Translations under genes and position numbers: made by a program
DNA from: Prorocentrum cordatum
Lineage: Eukaryota; Sar; Dinophyceae; Prorocentrales; Prorocentraceae
DNA length: 64,000 bases
Assembly (NCBI GenBank): GCA_963575745.1
Contig: CAUYUJ010015261.1
Span: forward strand, 188,229 to 252,228
Reading direction: 5' to 3'
The notes under the pieces: generated by a model
Databases searched by the model: none
Told to the model about the DNA's origin: nothing
What the model saw: only the letters and a program-made list of their open reading frames with translations
Part shown: piece by piece, positions 42,931 to 52,449 of the stretch
Layout: each line of letters begins with the position of its first letter
Numbering within the stretch: position 1 is the first letter of the stretch

Positions 42931-43318
42931 GGGGGGAGGCCCCGGGAGTAGCAGGACCCGTACCTGCGCACCCGCGTGTTCCTCCAATCCCTCTGTCGCC
43001 CACTCCGGCCGCCTGAGGCCCCGCCTTCTGTACCCTGTCTCCCTAATGAAAGCTGTGCGTAGCCCGCCTAGCGTTTAGCGGAAGAGGTTCGCGCGCTCGC
43101 CCCGCAGACCAAAAAACGTGTTCCGATCCGGGCCTGCAGGGATCGACACGCGTGCCGCCCCGCCCCGGGCCTGGGGGGCGTGCAGCTGGGCCACTGCAGG
43201 GCCAGCCGCAGGCGTTCGAGGCGATGGCCGCGCTCTGCGCAGCGCGGGCTGGGCTGAAGTCGGCGATTGAGCCTCAATCGCGCGGCAAGCGCCGCAACAA
43301 CCGGCGCACCAAGCAACA

Positions 43319-43463
43319 TTTGAGTCGACGAGGGGGGCGCAGCAAAAAAACATCAATAATACATCAAAGAAACCAAACGCCGAAACAAGCATGGCGGCAA
43401 AACCGACACCAATGTTGCACCAATGTTTTGGATTCCTGCCTGTAGCGGGCAGGCCCGTCGTAA
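43319..43463 (+). mobile_element. Probable family-A element, left end eroded
   Basis: Right end CCTGTAGCGGGCAGGCCCGTCGTAA is clear (as CCTGTAG, GGCCCG and TCGTAA). TTGAGTCGACGAGG at 43319 may be the decayed left end. No duplication. Confidence 0.4.
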
Positions 43464-43739
43464 GATTGAGGTTCTGTCCATTCAACCCCACGAGGGACCA
43501 GAGCAGGGGCATGACAGGATCCCAGCCTCGGGAGGCCAGGCTTCTATCCATGCCCGGCCCCCGTGGCGCTCACAGGGGAAGGCATCAGCAGGAGCAAGTA
43601 CGGATGAAGCATCGACCGCCTCGGATTGGGGTTTCCCTCGCCCCCCCCTCCGCTGACAAGGGGGTGGCGCCGCCCCCCTGTCCGGCCCCGGTGAGGGCGC
43701 CGGATGCGCGCGCACGCCGTTGCTGGGCTCGGGCGCCGC

Positions 43740-43955
43740 AGCCTCCCTGCCTCCTCTCCCTCCCGCCGCGTCCTCCTCGTCCTCCTCGTCCTCCCTCCCT
43801 CCCTCCCTCCCTGGTTCCTCCCTCCCTCCCTGCCTCCCTCCCTCCTCGCTCCTGCTCCTCCCTGCTTCTCCCTCCCTCCCTCCTCGTCCTCCCTCCCTCG
43901 TCCTCCCTCCTCCCTCCCTCCCTCCCTCCCTCCCTTCCTCCTCCTCGCTCTTCCA
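43740..43955 (+). repeat. CCTCCCT-rich tract
   Basis: CCCTCCCTCCCT with TCCTCGTCCTCC interruptions. Confidence 0.88.
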
Positions 43956-44139
43956 AGGGGGGCGCCCTGGCCAGGGCCGAGGCGCGTGGGATCTCCGCGT
44001 CCCCCCCTGTCCCGCGCCTCCGCCGCGTCGCGCGCCGCGCGGCAGGGCAGCGGCGCAGGCCCCCCCTCGGCGGCAAAAGTGGGCGGCCCGTGTCTCAAGC
44101 AGCGGCGAAGGGTCGCGGCCTCCCTACAGGCCCACCGCA

Positions 44140-44335
44140 GGATGTTCTCAGAGCCTTCCTGTGGTCTGCACGACATGTTCTCAGACGATTTCTGGCTGCC
44201 ACTGTCTCGTTTCAGCACATCGGCCTTTCACCATGAGAACAGCTGTTCTTGTTCAGAGAACATGTTGGTCCTAAGAACACTTCGTGGTAGCCCTATAGGA
44301 ATGCCAGGACGGTCGGCCCCTGCTCAAATGTCTGG
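44140..44335 (+). repeat. Repeat with internal ATGTTCT/AGAACAT palindromes, copy 1
   Basis: ATGTTCTCAGA, GAGAACAGCTGTTC and GAGAACATGTTGG give nested inverted words. Ends GGACGGTCGGCCCCTGCTC. Second copy at 52068-52262. Confidence 0.6.
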
Positions 44336-44493
44336 AGCGGGGTGGTTTCCCAGAGGGGTGCTCGCCGTCCCACGGCCTGCGTCCAGGATTTGGCCAGTAG
44401 CACTTGTTTCCAACCTCCCTTCCCCCGTTCCTTGCCCTCCTCATCTTCGGTCTCCTTTTCTTCCTCCTCATTGTCCTCCTCCTCCTCCTCATG

Positions 44494-44538
44494 CGTAGCC
44501 ATTTGTAGCCATTTTTCTTCAAGCCATGTTGGCGCAAG
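44494..44538 (+). promoter_or_regulatory. Possible relict spliced-leader sequences in tandem
   Basis: CGTAGCCATTT (44494-44504) matches the 5' part of the known dinoflagellate spliced leader. TGTAGCCATTTTTCTTCAAG (44504-44523) matches it at 16 of 20 positions. GCCATGTTGGCGCAAG (44523-44538) matches its last 16 bases at 14. A decayed leader followed directly by a 5'-truncated leader is the arrangement reported for genes that arose from reintegrated trans-spliced mRNA. An ATG follows 6 bases later. It is not a functional leader gene. Confidence 0.45.
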
Positions 44539-44544
44539 GCCAAG

Positions 44545-44739
44545 ATGGCGAGTCCACCACTGCCTAAGCGGGGGGTAGGCTCCCAACCAGCCGTTTCTTG
44601 CACCAGGGCGCTCCCGAGTCTTCCGTCTCCAGGCCGTGGTCCGCCCCAGGCACTTCATGTTCAAGTCCTGCCTCGCCCCGGACACGTCCGCACGTGGTCC
44701 GCCCCAGGACATCCTCAGGCAAGTCCTGGTCCGCCCCAG
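44545..44739 (+). CDS. Exon 1 of a possible retroposed gene, unknown protein
   Basis: 65 codons from the first ATG after the leader-like sequence (MASPPLPKRGVGSQP...). Pro/Gly/His-rich, no recognised domain. Three GGTCCGCCCCAGG-like words make it partly repetitive. It ends CCC CAG, in phase with 44907 if the family-A element between them is removed as a GC-AG intron. A competing frame, HFMFKSCLAPDTSARG, is also protein-like, so the true frame here is uncertain. Confidence 0.35.
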
Positions 44740-44906
44740 GCTTACGTCGGGCCTGTCCCTCTACAGGGGGAGTCTTCAAAACTAGTCAAAAAATGATATG
44801 GGGAAGATCTTTAGACTATTTGTTGTCATTTGTGGTGTATTTTTGGGTATTTTCAATTTTTCTCCCAAACTCCCCCTGTAGGAGGACAGGCCTGACTTAA
44901 CCCCAG
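44740..44906 (+). other. Predicted GC-AG introner intron (167 bp)
   Basis: The TSD CCCCAGGC surrounds the element. Donor GC lies at the end of the first copy (CCCCAG|GC) and acceptor AG inside the second (CCCCAG|GC), so splicing would restore the uninterrupted target exactly. Both flanking frames are open and in phase 0. GC donors are known in dinoflagellates. Confidence 0.5.
44742..44900 (+). mobile_element. Family-A TIR element (159 bp), perfect 8-bp TSD
   Basis: TSD CCCCAGGC at 44734-44741 and 44901-44908. Ends TTACGTCGGGCCTGTCCC and GGACAGGCCTGACTTAA, with CTACAGG/CCTGTAG subterminal motifs. Confidence 0.9.
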
Positions 44907-45380
44907 GCGCGTCCTGCTCTCAAGCAACAGCTTGCTCTCGTGCTCGGACAGCTGCTGTCGTGCGTGCTGGTGCCCAGCCTCATCGTGCCGCAGCCCGCAT
45001 TCGTGAGCAGCTCGCACCTCCTGGACGTTTCGCTGCCCAACAGCTACGTCTTCGACAACAGTGAACTGTTACCAGCACGACTCTGCAGATCTTCAACATG
45101 GCGCCCACCAGTGGCCTCAGCACCTCCTCCTCCTCCTCCTCCTCTTCCTCCGCCTACTCATCCTCGTCCACAAAGCCGCGAAGACGTCAACCGCGAGCCG
45201 AACGTGGGAAGGATCGTGCAGAGCGTGGTGACACCAGCGACTCGAGGAGCGATCGCACCGTCGAACAACGAGCAGCCCGTGCACAATCACAACCACGTAC
45301 CAGCTACAACGTTGCTGTACATTTGCTGCGCGGCGTTCACCATTCATCAGGGAAGGATTCCGCCCACGGGTCACGTTTAA
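44907..45380 (+). CDS. Exon 2 of the possible retroposed gene
   Basis: 157 codons in frame with exon 1. First part is clearly protein-like: ARPALKQQLALVLGQLLS, CVLVPSLIVPQPAFVSSS and HLLDVSLPNSYVFDNSE. It then runs through a proline tract made by a (CCT) repeat (45120-45180) and ends in TTLLYICCAAFTIHQG before a TGA near 45380. The hydrophobic LLSCVLVPSLIVP could be a membrane segment. A GTGAAC donor near 45059 could end the exon earlier. No family recognised. Confidence 0.42.
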   Translation, partial: ARPALKQQLALVLGQLLSCVLVPSLIVPQPAFVSSSHLLDVSLPNSYVFDNSELLPARLCRSSTWRPPVASAPPPPPPPLPPPTHPRPQSREDVNREPNVGRIVQSVVTPATRGAIAPSNNEQPVHNHNHVPATTLLYICCAAFTIHQGRIPPTGHV

Positions 45381-45474
45381 ACGACCCACCGTCGTTAACC
45401 AGAGGTGACGCTGAGCTAATCGATGTGAGGAAAAACTACCACGTATAGAAGCAGAACTGGCACATTTTCGGCGA

Positions 45475-45657
45475 GTGAAAGCAGAATTGACTACTCTCTC
45501 AGGTGACCCAGTGGCAGGTGCAGGCGCAACACCAAATAGACCAGGTTGCGAAGGCACAACCACACCCGCTGACCAGCGTACCCTCGAGGAGCGCCGCCCC
45601 TCTGACCTCTTCGCGGCGCAGGTGGACATGATTTCCACACGTCCTCAACTATTATGA
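45475..45657 (+). pseudogene. Fragment, possible retroelement gag-like remnant
   Basis: Frame 45440-45657 reads IEAELAHFRRVKAELTTLSG, then Ala/Gly/Thr-rich sequence to AAQVDMISTRPQLL. The charged helix resembles N-terminal regions of retroelement ORFs, but this is an impression only. It lies out of frame with the next block, as if broken by small indels. Confidence 0.25.
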
Positions 45658-45706
45658 CCAGCGGCCATCACTCAAGGGGCACTGGCGGCGAGCGCTCCAG
45701 CTTGCA

Positions 45707-46570
45707 TTGGGAAAGGTTGGACAGCAAAGGCAGCACAACGATGGCATCGACACCAGCATCGTACCCGCATCGTCGAGCAAGGGCAGCAACAGATGCGCGC
45801 CGACGGTGGGCGCATGCAGGCAGCCCTGGCCATGGCTGGGGCCACGCTTTCCACGCTCGGCAGTTGCCGCGCCGGCCGTCTGGGACCGACGTCATGGTCT
45901 CTCTCTTTACATCATTCACATCATCGGACATCCCTCCGCCATCCAGCCGTCAGAGGCCAAGCGGGCGCCCGACCCCTGGCTCAACCCAGCAGGGGTTTCC
46001 ACCAACAGCGTGGAGCTCATCGGATATGTTCCAACGCCTCGTTTCTTTTTCAGAGGCCTTGAGGGACCAACGGCCTTATTACTGATCCGGTCGCAGGCGC
46101 GCAACTTCACAAGTGGAGATCAGTGGCGCATTCTCTTTGCGCCCAACACCTCAGGGGCCCTCGCGCCGCTGTATTTCTTTGCTGGCAAGTCGCCGAAGAC
46201 GCAGCGACGTGAGCTACAGGCAAAACGATTGGCTCGCGGCTTGGTTGGCAACTATGGGCAACCTCCCTTCCGAAAAGTTGAAGATGAACGCATCAATTCC
46301 TGCTGCTCAGTACTGCTGGTGGTTCTCGAGGTTGGCGCACATGCCAACGCGCCCAGTCAGCCTCGGTGGGGCCACGTGGCGGCGCAGCGCATGGGCATCG
46401 ACAAAGCTGTCATCAACGACGAGTTCCAGCGGCTATCTTTTGCCACAGACACTTCGGGGTGGTTTATTAAACGCGCGCTGGATCCCATGGCCCTACCCGC
46501 CTTCGCCCCGCGGTGGCCACATGGTATCTTGGAGCGCAAGGGGCCCATGCTGCTACAAGAGCAGGAAGCG
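45707..46570 (+). pseudogene. Long open frame, possibly LINE-type retroelement 5' region
   Basis: The frame stays open to 46723. The credible part is about 46015-46560: GYVPTPRFFFRGLEGP, SGDQWRILFAPNTSG, SPKTQRRELQAKRLARGL, RWGHVAAQRMGIDKAV and INDEFQRLSFATDTSGW. This order, a small alpha/beta nucleic-acid-binding-like block followed by a Trp/Gly-Ile-Asp...F segment, resembles sequences I associate with the 5' region of dinoflagellate LINE-like elements; no reverse transcriptase motif is present. 45793-45860 in another frame (QQQMRADGGRMQAALAMAG) also looks coding, pointing to frameshifts. From 46575 a GGCCTCTTGG array takes over. Confidence 0.3.
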
Positions 46571-46574
46571 GCGC

Positions 46575-46890
46575 GGCAAGGTGTCTCGGGGTCTTTGGGA
46601 TGTTTCGGGGCCCTCTTGGAGGCCTCTTGGGCCGTCCCGGGGCAATTTCGAGGGCCTCTTCGGCTGTCTTGGAGCGGTGGGAAGCGGAGGGGGGCGAGAG
46701 CGCCCGCTTTTTTACAGCACTGAAGACAATTTCAGAAGTTTTGCTGCTCCGGGCCTTTCGGGGGTGCTCCTGGAGGCCTGTTGGAGCGTTTTAGATGTCT
46801 CCTGGGCAGCCTGGACAGCGCGGGCCTGTTTGAGGCCGATCTTTTCTTTTGGCGCTTGGAGGCCCTCTTGGAACATCTCGGAGATTTTTC
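46575..46890 (+). mobile_element. GGCCTCTTGG minisatellite element, copy 3
   Basis: TTGGAGGCCTCTTGGGCC words around a GCGAGAGCGCCCGC core; truncates the retroelement-like frame. Ends not defined. Confidence 0.6.
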
Positions 46891-47060
46891 TTGCCGCGAA
46901 TTGCTTGTCTTGGCATTACCTGCGGCCCCGGGGCCCCTGGGAGGGGGGGCGCTTCGGGCCCGCGCCCCCCCCGAATGGAGAGACGCACCCGGCCCGGCCC
47001 CCCCTCCCAACGGGGGAGGGGTCCACGGGCAAGGGCCCCCCCTCGATTCGATGGCGACAT
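46891..47060 (+). other. GC-rich block, no gene
   Basis: CCCCTGGGAGGGGGGGC-type runs only. Confidence 0.4.
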
Positions 47061-49471
47061 TGCTAAAAAAGAAAAATCGCCGACAGGCTCGAGGAGGAGG
47101 GCGCAGGGAAAGGGGGCGGCGCAGACGACGACCGACGGAGACGACGACTCGAGCACACAGACCCTCCGCGCGCGCCGACGGGGGCGGCGGAGCATTCAGA
47201 ACCCGCGCCAAGCGGCCGCATTCGAACAAGTGGCCCTTGGTCGGGCGGCCACGCTTCAGGTCGCGCGCTCGCCCACAGCGACCAGCACAGTCGTCGCGAA
47301 CGCCCGCGATTAGAGAAAAAAGGGAACAACGCCGCGGGCAACGACGAGGCCAGCATCAGCAGCAAATGGCAACGTTGGGTAACGTGGAGCAGTTCATAGT
47401 CACGTTGGAAGGGCTTTCGTTGCGATGGGTGGTTCGAACGTTCTCGAAGGCATCCCTCTGTTCCGCTGCCGTCCACTTCTTGATCGGGTGCGCCATTGCA
47501 TGCAGTGCGCGCATCAGCGATGCGATGAATTTCGGCGGCCGTTTTTTTTCTCACGTGGCCCAAGTGATTCGCCCTGAGACCCCCGCCCTACCTTCAGCAG
47601 ACAGCATTGCGCGGCAACGGCCATGCATCGGACCTCTCACAGCGCGCCCGCCCACTTCTTGATCCAATTCCGGCATCCATCATTCCGTCGCTCCTGATCC
47701 AGCTGAAGTGTCTCAGTCTCGATTGACCGACCAAACTATCGCCCGCGTCTTTTTCTGCAGGAAGGTCGCTGCCGCGGGGGGGGGGGGGTCGCATCGCACC
47801 CCGGAGGTTGTCTTCGCCGACGAGAGGTACAGTGTCATATCGAACGGGTCAGTCTCAGTTCGAGAGCGCGACATATTCCGCGCGCGACGAAGCCGGGGCA
47901 CATGGTAACAAACAAAACTGATCCAAGCGGCTCGGCAGACAAGGGGTGGATCACAACGGCTTCCTTGCCGTTTCAATGACAAGAGGGCAAGCGGCGGGAG
48001 CAACATCGCGCGTCGTAGTACTGTTCGCGGGGCTTGAGGGCAGGATCTACGTCGGGCGGCGCTGCCCATGGCGACGACAGAGGGCAACCAAAAGGTCCTG
48101 ATGCTCGACGGCGCATCCGTGGCACCCCTACAGCGCGAAACCGTTCGCCTGCTGCTTTTCCGCTCCGCTCCGCGCGAGCAGCGCAAACCGTGCAGGGAGG
48201 TGGGGACCATGCCGCAGCTGAAAGCAATTTTTGTCAGCGTCGTTCCGCCCGCCGTCGGACTCCCCGCGCCAGTCGCAAGACTGGTGTCTTTTCGTTTTCG
48301 GGCCACAGTTTCGCCTGTGATTAGTCGGCGCTGCTCAAGGTGCCGGCCATTATGCGGCCATGCTCCGCTCTCAAGATTGCTGACTGGCGTGGTGAGCCAG
48401 ACCATCGGCGAGAAGCGGCGGCGCAGACGCTCCCCGCGGCCTCGTGGATCCGAGGAGAATTGGGCGTTCCCTGCTGCGCAGCAGCAGCAGCAGGGCGTTG
48501 CGCGGAGTTTTGCCGTTCTTGCGCAGGCGTCACCGGCGCGCGGCATACCCCTACAGACCTTGCGGGAGGCCCAAACTACAGAGGGCGCTCACCACACTCC
48601 CGCGCGTTAACCTTTATTTTATCCCAGCGAATTTGGTAGCACGAATTCCAAGCGTCTCCGCGCTCTCAGGTTTCTGTCTTCGGAGGTCGGGATGGTGGGT
48701 GAGCGGCGGGGGGCGCGTCTGACGACCATGAAGAAATTGAAGCCCGGTTGGCAGTGGTCGATCCTGGAGATCCTTGCTGGGGGATGGACGGACGGCGGGC
48801 CGTCGCATGCACGCGGTGCGGGATAGTAGACTGCCTTCTCCGCCGCGCGCAGCCTGATTCTTTGCCATCACTACTTCACGTGTCTTGCGCTGCGTTCCCA
48901 CTTTCTCCTTCTCCAATCCACGTTTTTTTTCGTTCGGCATCAGAGCCGATGGTGATTACAAGTGTGCGAGCTGTCCTTTCTCGCGTGCAGGCGCGTTGCG
49001 TTTGCCCGCGTTCGTTTTCCACACCTACCATTCGGCGAAGGCTGCGGGGACTCGTGTGGGCCAGCTGACGCATGACCAACAGCGAGCCGCGGTCACCGCA
49101 AACCTGCACGCCACTGACACTTCAGCGGCAGACTGTGCAGCGAACGGGCCCACCTCAGCTACTTTCGATCCTCTTCCTCCTCCTGTTCCTCTCCTCACCA
49201 AGCCTCCGCCGCCTGATTGACAGGTCGGAGACCTCGTTCCCCCGCGGTCGTTTTTCGCGTGAGTGACAGACGCACGCCGCTCCGTCACTCACTCCTTCCT
49301 TCCGTCCCAAAACCTTAAGGGGCCCACCAGAAACCGTTAGGATGATGTCCCTTCCTGCCTCCATCCATCCTTATCCTCCGTCCTGTCCCCCCCCCCCGCC
49401 CAGTCTTCAGCTTCAGAGCTGCCGCCGAGGGCGCTTCCGAGGGGTTTGGGGAGCTCGCACTGCTTGTGCAC
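47061..49471 (+). other. No firm gene (~2.4 kb)
   Basis: Less repetitive than the rest. Open frames exist on both strands at 47,700-48,610 (277 codons minus, 180 plus), but neither shows recognisable motifs. 47380-47560 (+) reads VEQFIVTLEGLSLRWVVRTF, the most protein-like stretch. Confidence 0.35.
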
Positions 49472-49641
49472 AGCCCACTCCGCATAGCAAGGATGAACGG
49501 TGTTCCAAGATTTCCCTCGCACCCTCCCTTTGCGGCCCATCCTTGGCCTTTTTCGCTGGCCGCGCCCCGTTCGAAAGGTGTCGACATGGCCTTCCAAGGC
49601 CTTTGCATCATACCGCGCACCCTTATTATGCGGTTTGACTG
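49472..49641 (+). mobile_element. Family-E CAGTC element (~170 bp)
   Basis: Right end GCGGTTTGACTG before TA. Left end CAGCCCACTCCGCATAGC is a diverged partner of the complement CAGTCAAACCGCATAAT. The GGCCCATCCTTGGCC core is as in the family. Confidence 0.6.
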
Positions 49642-49784
49642 TAGCAGGCTGCTGTGTTGGGACCGGCGTCTCGGCAGCCCAGGTGTGGCGCCGTCGGCAT
49701 GTCTCCTGCGTCGTTGCTCAACTCCCTTGTGGACGCCCGTTCCAGTTCCCAGGCAAGGCCAGAGATGTCAAGGAGGAAGGAAGG

Positions 49785-49830
49785 GAGAGAGGAGGAGGAG
49801 GAGGAGGAGGAGGAGGAGGAGGAGGAGACT
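49785..49830 (+). repeat. (GGA)n microsatellite
   Basis: About 14 triplets. Confidence 0.9.
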
Positions 49831-50430
49831 GATAGGGGGGGAATGAGGAGACCAGGTTTAGGTCAAAATCGAATATGGGAAAACGAGGTGTCCTGAGAGG
49901 GGACGCGCCCAGGCAATGTTTCACTAGCAGAGATTGTGATAGGTGGTGCGATCAGCCTCTTGGACGTCACCTTTTTCCAGCGCGGAGAGTGCCGCTTCAG
50001 TGCAGTACTATGAGCAGTAAAGCAAGTTGACGACGTCGCAAGTAGCGACAGACCCGATGTCCAGAACTTGAGGCATCGTAGCTTGTGTGGATGAAGGCCG
50101 TCACGTCGGGGATCCAGAGTGCAAGCATGTTGCATGGAAGGATTTGGGCGGCAGGACTGGCGCAGGCAAACGTCAGGCGAGATGAGAGGCAGAGTGAATC
50201 GCGTTGAGCTTGCTGTGACGCTCCCGTGTGGCGACACGTGGTGGATGGCTGGCCAGAGGGAGGGAGGCCGCTGGTGTACCCCCCGGGAGCCGACCCCGAT
50301 GCCTGGGGCTCAGCGCGTCTTCGTGGGCCCCGCTGTGCGTTGCGATGATGCGCAGCCGCGAGTTCGGAGTCTGAATTGTAGACGTTGGATCTCCAGCATT
50401 TTACACTGCGGGCGCGCCTCCAGCACGTCG
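49831..50430 (+). other. No gene recognised
   Basis: Unique-looking DNA; no supported frame. Confidence 0.45.
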
Positions 50431-50434
50431 GAGC

Positions 50435-50625
50435 CAGGCGGTGTCGCCGTCGTCGGTGCTGCTGTCGTTACTGCCGCCGCCGTTGTCGCCGTCGCCGTCG
50501 TCGTCGTCGTCGCCGTCGTCGTTATTTCCCGCTGTTTTCGTCCTTGTCAGCGTCAGCCTCGGCCTCAGCGTCGTCGTCGCGGTCAGCGCCGGCGCCACCG
50601 CCGCCGCCGGCAGCGGCGGGGCCAC
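50435..50625 (+). repeat. GTCGTCGCC triplet tract
   Basis: CCGTCGTCG runs passing into GCCGCCGCC. Confidence 0.8.
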
Positions 50626-51000
50626 GCCGACGGTCTCTTCGGCAGGCCACGTGCTGCCCCTCTCTTTCGGCCGGCGGGGGCCGCCCTCTTTGATCTTGGA
50701 GGGATCGCGGGGGGCGGGGATGTCACCACCCACCAAGCCACCCCAGCCCCAACCCGGAGGCTCAGATTTACCCTCGATTTCCAGTGGGGTGGGGGGTCGG
50801 GGAACATCGAGAAAGCACGTGTGGAACCCTGGCCCCCCCCGCCCCGAAGTTCGGGTCTTCGGGTTCGGTTGGGGTGGTCTGGTGGGTAGTCAGGATGGGG
50901 GGAGGGGAGGGGGGAAGCGAGCCGGCGGGGGAGCAGGGACGTTACCTAAGGCAGCCCAAGCATGGATCAGCGACGGGCCCCGCTTCCATGAGGGAAGCAG
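50626..51000 (+). other. GC-rich, no firm gene
   Basis: 50,640-50,990 is open in three frames. ATGGATCAGCGACGGGCCCCG near 50964 resembles 21800-21830. Confidence 0.4.
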
Positions 51001-51182
51001 GGAATGACATGCACGTAGAAACTCAGAGTTCCGCGCGGGTTTCTTGGATCGGTGCTGGGGCCCCCTTTCGTTGCCTCGGGCGCCGCGAGTGACGCGCTCC
51101 GCGCGCCAGGGAGGGGGGCCAAGCGCAGATCCAAGAAACCCGCGCGGACTGCCGAGTTCTTATGCTTCTGTCATCGTTTGTT
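51000..51182 (+). mobile_element. Family-C foldback hairpin, copy 5 (~183 bp)
   Basis: Arms AGTTCCGCGCGGGTTTCTTGG and the complement CCAAGAAACCCGCGCGGACT; outer parts AATGACATGCACG and TATGCTTCTGTCATCG are also inverted. Inner GGCGCCGCGAGTGACGCG loop. Confidence 0.78.
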
Positions 51183-52060
51183 TCCCTATCCACACAGCGT
51201 CGACGCGCGCTCCGTCGCAAATTCCAGCGGACCTAGCGGGATGATCCACAGGCCCGTAATCAATCCATGTCGGCGTGTGCCCGAGGGAAGGAGCACAGCG
51301 CCCGCATCATGTTTCCCACAGCGCCTCCTCAATCCGTTCCCTCTGCAGACCTCCCTCCTGTCGCACCTCTACTCTGGGTTTCTTAATAGGCGTGGGGGGT
51401 ACCCCCCCGACGGGGGTCAACCTCGCCTAGTCGTCGCGCCGCGACGGGGGTCGGAGCGCCTTCGGCGCGCGAAGGCTGCCCGCCACGGGGATCGATGCGG
51501 GGCTGCCGGCGGAGGCGGCGTCCCCCCGACGCTTATTAAGAGACTCGGAATAGGCGTGTCGTGCAGGCGGGCCGGGCGCTTCGCTTGAGACCTCCTCAGC
51601 TCGAGGCTCCCAGAGGCCGGATGGAGGGCGGTCCCTTGTCTTGCGGAGGTCTTGCACTGCCGCCGCACACACTCGTCATAGGAGCACCACCAGCTACGCG
51701 GGTTGAGGCCAGTCCCTTTTTCAAGTCTGAGGGCCGCGAGCACTCGTCGGTCAACAAAGCCACAGCCACAGCTGCACGGACGGGGTTGAGGGCAGGCCCT
51801 TTCTCAGGTCTGAGGACCGCGAGCACTCGTCGGTCAACAGAACCACAGCTGCACGGACGGGGGCGCCACCTTCTTTCAGCACGGAGTCGTCGCATTGGCT
51901 TTCCGCGCGCACGCGTCGCAGACGGTCCAGCAGCTCCAAAGGTGCAGGAGGGCTCTTTCTCGAAATGGGGCTTCCTCCCGAGGCTTCCTTCATGCTTATG
52001 ACCCAGGTCTTACAATCAAGCAGTGGCGAAGCGTCCTGGCTCGCCTATAGCCTATAGCCC
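51183..52060 (+). repeat. Relatives of the 1722-2170 arm; no gene
   Basis: GGGCGCTTCGCTTGAGACCTC (51567-51590) matches the GGGCGTTTCGCTTAAGACCTC of the arm. The segment AGCACTCGTCGGTCAACARARCCACAGC-type repeats at 51737 and 51818 (81 bp). The rest is unassigned. Confidence 0.45.
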
Positions 52061-52067
52061 TACCAAA

Positions 52068-52262
52068 CAATGTTCTCATAACCTTTTGTGGTTTCCACGA
52101 CATGTTCTTAGAACATGTCTGGCGGAATCCGTCTTGTTTTATCACATCGGGTTGATGTTATAAGAACATTGTTCTTGTTCTCAAAACATCTTTGGGTTCT
52201 AAGAACCTGTCGTGGTAGGACTATAGGAGTGCCGGGACGGTCGGTCCCTGCTCAATACACTG
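52068..52262 (+). repeat. Repeat with ATGTTCT/AGAACAT palindromes, copy 2
   Basis: ATGTTCTTAGAACAT, TATAAGAACATTGTTCTTG and GACGGTCGGTCCCTGCTCAA match 44140-44335 in order. Confidence 0.62.
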
Positions 52263-52449
52263 GGCAATGGGTACACGGATGAAGGGCGGCTTCTGTGGAA
52301 ATTGGGTTCGCACCTGAGAACATCCTAACAGCGATCACCCGAAGCAAGGTTTGCACGGCTGGGGAGCAGATTTGTTTCGACATGGGGCTCTCGGCGGACA
52401 CTTCCTAGGTCTTTCGTGATCATACCCACTGCGTGTCCGGTAGCTAGAA

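Noticed and set aside
47713-48546. 277-codon minus-strand frame
   Set aside because: No motifs, and the plus strand is open for 180 codons over the same DNA; kept only as an unassigned stretch.
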